Of a stretch of 64,000 nucleotides of DNA, positions 49,001-64,000 are shown piece after piece; the stretch's first letter is position 1, and each line of letters starts with the position of its first letter. Source of the stretch: Prosapia bicincta (lineage: Eukaryota > Arthropoda > Insecta > Hemiptera > Cercopidae); contig JBAIZL010000006.1 of NCBI GenBank assembly GCA_036971475.1, positions 57,825,898 through 57,889,897 of the forward strand. Reading direction: 5' to 3'. A program made the translations under genes and the position numbers. The notes under the pieces were generated by a model that did not search any database, was not told where the DNA came from, and saw only the letters and a program-made list of their open reading frames with translations.

Positions 49001-49261
49001 AAAACCTTATATTGTGAATAAACCCATTGGGCGCCACAGAATATTCACTGTTTCTATATATTGCCAATGAGTCAGGGACACTTAGTAAACCCTGTGCGTT
49101 GATTTAGTTTTGCCAGGGAATAATTGGGGTATTTGTACTATAAACCTGAAAGCAATAAGAGCTCCCTCCAAACTGAAGTTATCAGGTAAGGTTTTTATCG
49201 CTTTGTAAGAGAAGAAGCACCCTTTATGGCAGTAATTTTGTAAATAAATAATATACACAAA
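49001..49261. other. No gene seen
   Basis: Short unique stretch. Confidence 0.5.
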
Positions 49262-49715
49262 CCATTTTTTAAGTCAAATTATACTCAAGTCAACAAAGAG
49301 AAATTTTATTTGAGTTACTTCTTAATATATAAATACAATTATTATAAATAAAGCAACATAACCTATGCGTCAAAACAGCTGTTCTACCATAGAGCTTTAA
49401 AATAAAATCAGCTGTTTTATGAAATCATATGTTATCACTTATTTTAAGCAAAATGGGACGGAATAACTATATTGCATACTATGCCCCTTTTGGTAAAAAG
49501 TTTTTTCTCCCATATTATACTAAAATTAATTCATTAAATTTATTTAATGAATTAATAATTGAAAAAAACTATATTAACATCAATTGCCATCCACTACAGT
49601 TTCAAAAATAATGTATTTGAACTTGAGTGGATGAATAAAAAGTATTTGATTAACGGTTGAATATTTGAATAAGAAATATATAAGGAGAGTGTGAAGCTAT
49701 AGAAGGAATTGAAAA
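49262..49715 (+). repeat. Dispersed repeat R1, copy 14, near full length
   Basis: From ACTCAAGTCAACAAAGAG through AAACAGCTGTTCTACCATAG and CATACTATGCCCCTTTTGGT to the tail AGCTATAGAAGGAATTGAAA. No microsatellite in the tail. Confidence 0.87.
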
Positions 49716-51034
49716 ATATTCTATGTCAAAAGGTTTTTGTAATTTACAAACAAATATACATTTTCTTGAGAACGTAAATTGTTTCTCATATCAATAACTG
49801 AATTAGAAGCTATGTTGTATTCATTTTATTCAAAGTTCCACAGTGGCCATTTTGCTCTGGTTGTAACTTAAAATTTGAATTTAATATGTAAAACAGATAT
49901 TTTAAAGTACTTTTTGTGAAATCCGGTTGTTTATAAAATTACAGCTTCCAAAGCAAAACGAATTATAAAAAAATATAAAGAAGGTAATGACTACAAACAG
50001 AACAGAAATATTTTTTTGTTAAAACCCTTAGTAACTCAAACAAAGGATAGAATTATTATAGATTTACAAAAAATAAAGACACGACTAACAAAGACAATAC
50101 TGGTAAGTTGTCTGTGACAATACGTAAAAAGCAGATGTTAACATTCACGTGTGTGGCAGACGGGATCGTACATCTATGCCAAGGCCTACTCGATCACTTT
50201 GACTTAACATTTCAATCAGTGTAACAAATTAAATTAATTATCAGTGTCGTATCAGAACGCATCACTTGATTCTTTTGTTATAAAAAAATTTAAGAGTCAT
50301 AAACGAACTTTTTTCTTCCATACTATGAGAACTACAAAAGCACAGCCATCATAATAATCGTAATATTAAAGAAATACTACAAAAGCCAATTTTATGCCAA
50401 AGTACGTCGCTAGCCAAATAGCAGAGTTAGGATTCGCACGAGAGCAGATTTAACATTAAAAGGATTACACATTACTGACTAATTTACATTTTCGTTAACA
50501 AATAATAATAAAAAATAAACGCAATTCATATCTCAGTATTATTTACAACTTGTAAATATCAGGCAGGTAAACAATGACGAGAGTAGAGAAACGCGCGTAT
50601 CGCCAAGTCACCGTTACTAATTCTATTACGCGCTACAGGCCTACTCGTTCGCGTAAGAAATGCTCTGATATGTAAATGAACTGTTATGTGAGTAAGTTGT
50701 GAATCATGTGCGTCGGAGTTGTATCATGATTCTGACACGCCAGCTCCCGCGGGAGAAGCGAGGGACTGAGTCAGCATGACTCATTAGAGAGTTCGTCACG
50801 GCACAGTCAGACGGTCTGGGCTTGATTCATTAGGGCAAACCCTGTATTTGGAAGGGCTTACCGACTTACTCACCGATTTATCGATTCATGTGGTACAGCT
50901 CTGAACGGAACAGAAACCTGCCGATGAAGAAACACTATTTTAAGGCGAACAATCGTTTAGAGTAATTTGGCTGTGAGGAGGCGGTATAATCGTGAACAAA
51001 ATAGAATGGTTGGTAGGATTGTCTCAGGTCATAA
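49716..51034. other. No gene seen
   Basis: 49900-50120 is A-rich. 50580-51000 is GC-richer with several CG words (ACGCGCGTATCGCC, CCCGCGGGAGAAGCG), but no exon is recognised. Confidence 0.45.
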
Positions 51035-51965
51035 CCCAACAGGTAGACATTTCTCTCCTATTCGGTAAGCGGGTAAACACCTCCTTATTCCGAGTAAGTG
51101 GGTAGTCAACTCTCTCCCCCGGGTAAGTGACTAGACACCTTTCTTCCCCCAAGTAAGTAAGTCTACAACTCTCTTAACCCTAGTAAGTGGGTAGACACCC
51201 CTGGTAAGTGAGTAGGTGGCTCTCTTTCTCCAGGTAAGTGAGTAGACAACTCTCTTAACCCTAGTAAGTGGGTAGACACAACTGGTAAGTGAGTAGGTGG
51301 CTCTCTTTCTCCGGGTAAGTAAGTCGAAAACTCTCTTAACCCTAGTAAGTGGGTAGACACCCCTGGTAAGTGAGTAGGTGGCTCTCTTTCTCCGGGTGAG
51401 TAGACAACTCTCTTACCCCTAGTAAGTGGATAGACATACCCGGGTGAGTAGACATCTCTCTTACCCCGAGTAAGTCGGTACACAACTCTCTTACTCCGGG
51501 CCAGTGGGTAAACACATCTCTTACCCAAGTAAGTGGGTAGACACCCGGCTAAGTGGGTAGACAATTCTCTTCCCCCGGGTAAGTGGGTAGTCACCTCTCT
51601 TCCCCCGGGTAAGTGAGTAGACAACTACACCCCCAGGTAAGAGGGTAGACGCCTCTCTTCTTTCTGGGTAAGTAGATAGACACCTCTCTTACCCCGAGTA
51701 AGTGAGTAAACAACTCTCTTACTCCGGGCGAGTTAGTAGACACCTCTATTACCCGAGTAAGTGGGTAGACATCCCCGGCTAAGTGAATAGACAATTCTCT
51801 TCCCCCGGGTAAGTGATAGACACCTCTCCCCCCCACCCCCGGGTAAGTGAGTAGACAACTCCCCCGGTAAGTGAGTAGACAACTACACCCCCAGGTAAAT
51901 GGGTAGACGTCTCTTCCATCTGGGTAAGTAGGTAGACACTCCTCCTCCTTCCGAGTAAGTGGGAA
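51035..51965. repeat. ~27-31-bp repeat with a GTAAGT word in most units
   Basis: Units of the type GGGTAAGTGGGTAGACACCT plus CTCTTCCCCC. About two dozen exact GTAAGT words occur between 51085 and 51960, many as GGGTAAGT. A higher-order 81-bp period is visible (CTTAACCC at 51173, 51254 and 51335), and a longer block of about 228 bp is duplicated (51458 and 51686). On the minus strand frames of THLPG repeats stay open, the longest 153 codons, as a by-product. On the plus strand each unit resembles a consensus 5' splice site. Confidence 0.93.
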
Positions 51966-52100
51966 GGCAGTTTAAGTTAGTTTAAGAGGGTTTCACTCTA
52001 AAGTTCAAAGTCTGTTACCAAGTTTAACATTTAAATATAAGCCTAAAGTAAACTCTTTTACAATGTGTTAAATGCTTTATTATAAACAATGATATATGTA

Positions 52101-52412
52101 AAAAAACAAATAAAAACATACACAAAATTCACAAATTAATAATTTATTTACTCATACGCGTTTCAATGACCAAGTCATCATCATCAGTGAGTGTTACTAC
52201 TACAAACTCTAGCTTACAACTAGGGTGAAAGTAAGGTTACACTTCCGTATTTATACAGTAGGCGTTGCCACGCCCACTTGTCAAAAACACTCACTGATGA
52301 TGATGACTTGGTCATTGAAACGCGTATGAGTAAATAAATGATTAATTTGTGAGTTTTGTGTTTTTATTTGTTTTTAACATAACTTCACAAACTAAGCTCA
52401 AAGAATATTTGT
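52101..52412. mobile_element. 312-bp foldback insertion with 12-13-bp target duplication
   Basis: Comparison with the other arm of the host inverted repeat shows this segment is extra. It is flanked by AATGATATATGTA (52088-52100) and AATGATATTGTA (52413-52424), while the intact arm has the site once. Inside, inverted copies at 52101-52195 and 52285-52377 hold CTGATGATG (from 52294), an ATGAC-TTG-GTCAT hairpin and TGAAAC. A tail ACTAAGCTCAAAGAATATT ends the insert. The variable-length duplication fits retroposition. Confidence 0.8.
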
Positions 52413-52692
52413 AATGATATTGTATCCCTTTAAACAAGAAATATTTCAGAACGAGAAAAGAAAAACATCTTAAACGCCAAATCATTTATCAAAACCCATT
52501 AAAAACAAAAAACTCTTATGTTATTAAAAATATAATAAAAACCAAAAATAAAAAAATAAATAAAATAAAATTTTTTTAAAAAAATGGAAGTTTGGAGGTT
52601 TCTCCGGAGAGGTAGGCTACACCTCTTTCATATTCTGATTAATAGTTTTGCTTTAATGATGTTAAGTGTATGCGAGCGCGCGAGCGCGTGTG

Positions 52693-52868
<176 letters not shown>

Positions 52869-53223
52869 ACATCAGTAAAGCAAAACTAATAATCAGAATA
52901 TAAAAGAGGTGTAGCTTACCTCTCCGAAAAAACCTCCAAACTCCCATTTTTTAAAAAAATTTTATTTTATATATTTTTTATTTTTTTGTTTTTGTTATAT
53001 TTTTAATAATATAACAGTTTTTGTTTTTAATGGGTTTTTATAAATGATTTGGCGTTTACGATTTTTTTTCTCTTCTCATTCTGAAATATTTCTTGTTTCC
53101 AGGGATACACATATCATTGTTTAAAATAAAGCATTAAACACATTGTAAAAGAGTATAATTTAGGCCTTTATTTAAATGTTAATCTTAGTAACAGACTTTG
53201 AATTTTTGAGTGAAACCCTCTTA

Positions 53224-53698
53224 TTTTTTACTACTTATTTTTTACAGACAGTTGTTATTTAATACAATTCTGTATTATTAAAAATTGGTATTTTTTTAAA
53301 ATTTTTCACCGCTACTAAAAACTATAACTTATTTAGGTGTTTTATGATTAAGTTTAGGTTGTTATCTGTAATTTAACATTTATTTATAATTTAATTTTGT
53401 TTTTCATTGGTTATTTATAAGTGATTTTTAGTTTTCATTTATTTAAGGCTTAAATATATTGAAGATCCTAATTTAAGGTAACAGTATTTATTCCAATTTT
53501 GTACGATTTATAAAAGGTCACGATGAATATGCGTAGTTTGTTCTTGTGTATTGTGCTCAATTTAAGGGAAAGATCGTAAGAACGGGTGCAAGGATTTTTT
53601 TAAATTCTGTTGACAGAATTAGGTTGAAACTAAAAAATAACTAATATTTGAAGAAGTTATAAATATATTAAAAGAATCAATTAACTTTATAAACTTAC
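53224..53698. other. No gene seen
   Basis: AT-rich. If the kinesin exon at 53699-53858 were functional, this would be the start of its downstream intron on the minus strand. Confidence 0.5.
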
Positions 53699-53858
53699 TA
53701 TTTGTATTTCCTAGGCACACTATCCCATCCATGTCATCAGCGTTATTAACTATATATGTAGAGAAATCTGTGTCCTCTAACTTTGAGCAATTGTTAGAAA
53801 GTAAATCTCGGATTTCTTCATTTTTTATTTCAAAATACGAAACTCTTACAACAAATTT
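53699..53858 (-). pseudogene. Kinesin-II (KIF3A/Klp64D-like) motor-domain exon, probably decayed
   Basis: The minus-strand frame reads [20 protein letters not shown], then [20 protein letters not shown], then GIVCLGNTN. This matches the kinesin motor segment around the VSYLEIYNEE(V/I)RDLL region, and the word [10 protein letters not shown] with LG..N afterwards is typical of the KIF3A subunit, a plus-end motor in intraflagellar and axonal transport. A good donor follows (A, then GTAAGT at 53698-53693). Against function: about 10 conserved residues are missing between KLE and DFSTY, the tyrosine of EIYNEE is lysine, and the expected acceptor reads TTTATTTCAA without AG. No other kinesin exon is visible. 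It could be a lone functional exon of a divergent gene. Confidence 0.68.
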
Positions 53859-54393
53859 GAAATAAATAGAAATAGAAAAAGTAATCAACGTTATAGTATT
53901 TAAAGGTATTTTATAGTAATACCACTGTCTACAACGAAAGCTTAAATGAGTAATTTTCAGAACTTATAAATGGGATTCTTCAAAGGAGACCTTAACGAAT
54001 CGGGCCTTAATCTACGGCCCACAGCTTGATAAATTTAGAAGTCCTTTCACTCTTGAATGGTTTCATCCATGGGGTCTCCCCTGCGCCGAAGGCAAATTAG
54101 TTTCCTCAGTCCCAAGACCAGAAAATGTTTATTAAACTTTATATGGCCCGATTTAAAGTGAAAAGTTTGTTTATCATTGCTTACATTGTCCTAACTTCAT
54201 CCTTGCTTATTATTTTTTTTATTTTAAAATATGCAGTCATATAATTTCTATTAGTTGGTAATAAAGTTAAATATAAAAGGGTCACACATTTTAAATTGTC
54301 CATTTTGCCAGCTTAAAACAGGTTGGCAGTTTATCTTTTATGTTAATGCTTTTTATTTTGTATTGTTAAAGGTTACATTTTATTGTTCTAATG
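53859..54393. other. No gene seen
   Basis: Unique sequence. On the minus strand I looked for the preceding kinesin exon (P-loop GQTGTGKT) and did not find it. Confidence 0.5.
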
Positions 54394-63763
<9,370 letters not shown>

Positions 63764-63766
<3 letters not shown>

Positions 63767-64000
63767 TTGAAAAATAGTAGTATTTAAAAAGGAAAAATGA
63801 AATGAATTTTGACAGACTTTTTCAAATTATTTCTTACTAGGCCCTATACGGTGGATATTCCGTATGTCTTGTAAGTGATACGGTACATATTGAGAAAATA
63901 AATTCGCAATTTTACAAAATATAAATATATTCTATAGCTTTTTAAAAGTAGACCCGATTTCTTTAAATTTATCTATATTTGTTTTATAGTGTTTGTATTG
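63764..64000. other. No gene seen
   Basis: AT-rich sequence starting GAATTGAAAAATAG, which resembles the end of the R1 tail, so the CA tract may lie in a nearly lost R1 copy. Too short to confirm. Confidence 0.4.

Noticed and set aside
51163..51624. 153-residue THLPG-repeat frame
   Set aside because: By-product of the GTAAGT repeat; the frame breaks where unit length changes.

Overview
The window is eukaryotic nuclear DNA from a repeat-rich, AT-rich animal genome. The mobile-element mix (Jockey-like and RNase H-bearing non-LTR retrotransposons, Penelope-like elements, Helitrons, a tRNA-derived SINE, small inverted-repeat elements) and short CCTAA runs (for example near 6570) fit an arthropod, most likely an insect. 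No species can be fixed from the sequence. There are no bacterial genes or operons. I find no intact host gene, and most long open frames lie in tandem repeats.

Layout. 1-1495 is a 31/32-bp minisatellite. 1.5-12.3 kb is AT-rich DNA holding several copies of one dispersed repeat (called R1 here), two tRNA-headed SINEs, a broken Jockey-type reverse transcriptase (about 8.95-9.47 kb) and inverted-repeat elements, the clearest being 10792-11224 with an 8-bp target duplication. 12.3-13.3 kb is a 21-bp repeat organised as 126-bp higher-order units. 14.4-18.3 kb holds compound microsatellites, foldback elements and a hairpin bounded by (TA)n. 20.1-20.8 kb is a 5'-truncated non-LTR retrotransposon (RNase H end) with its 12-bp target duplication. 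23.0-29.2 kb is an 89-bp satellite of about 69 units. 31.1-33.5 kb is an 18-bp repeat that gave rise to a 111-bp array. 39.8-40.75 kb is a pyrimidine-rich repeat with roughly 15-bp spacing. 42.8-45.0 kb holds a Penelope-like remnant, a second (TA)n hairpin and two head-to-tail Helitrons, one keeping the end of its helicase. 51.0-52.0 kb is a repeat whose units carry the splice-donor word GTAAGT. 52.0-53.2 kb is a large inverted repeat with (CA)n at its centre and a foldback insertion in one arm. 53.7-53.86 kb (minus strand) is a kinesin-II-like motor exon, apparently decayed. 54.4-61.0 kb is a 136/137-bp satellite that runs directly into a 2.7-kb (CA)n tract.

Nothing here works as a gene pathway. 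The common theme is repeat birth and turnover: satellites growing from shorter units, block duplications inside arrays, microsatellites expanding at one preferred site within R1, and foldback elements sharing a CTGAWGA...GAAA core that resembles the hammerhead-ribozyme region known from Penelope-like elements. The setting could be heterochromatin or a very large intron; the lone kinesin exon does not decide which.
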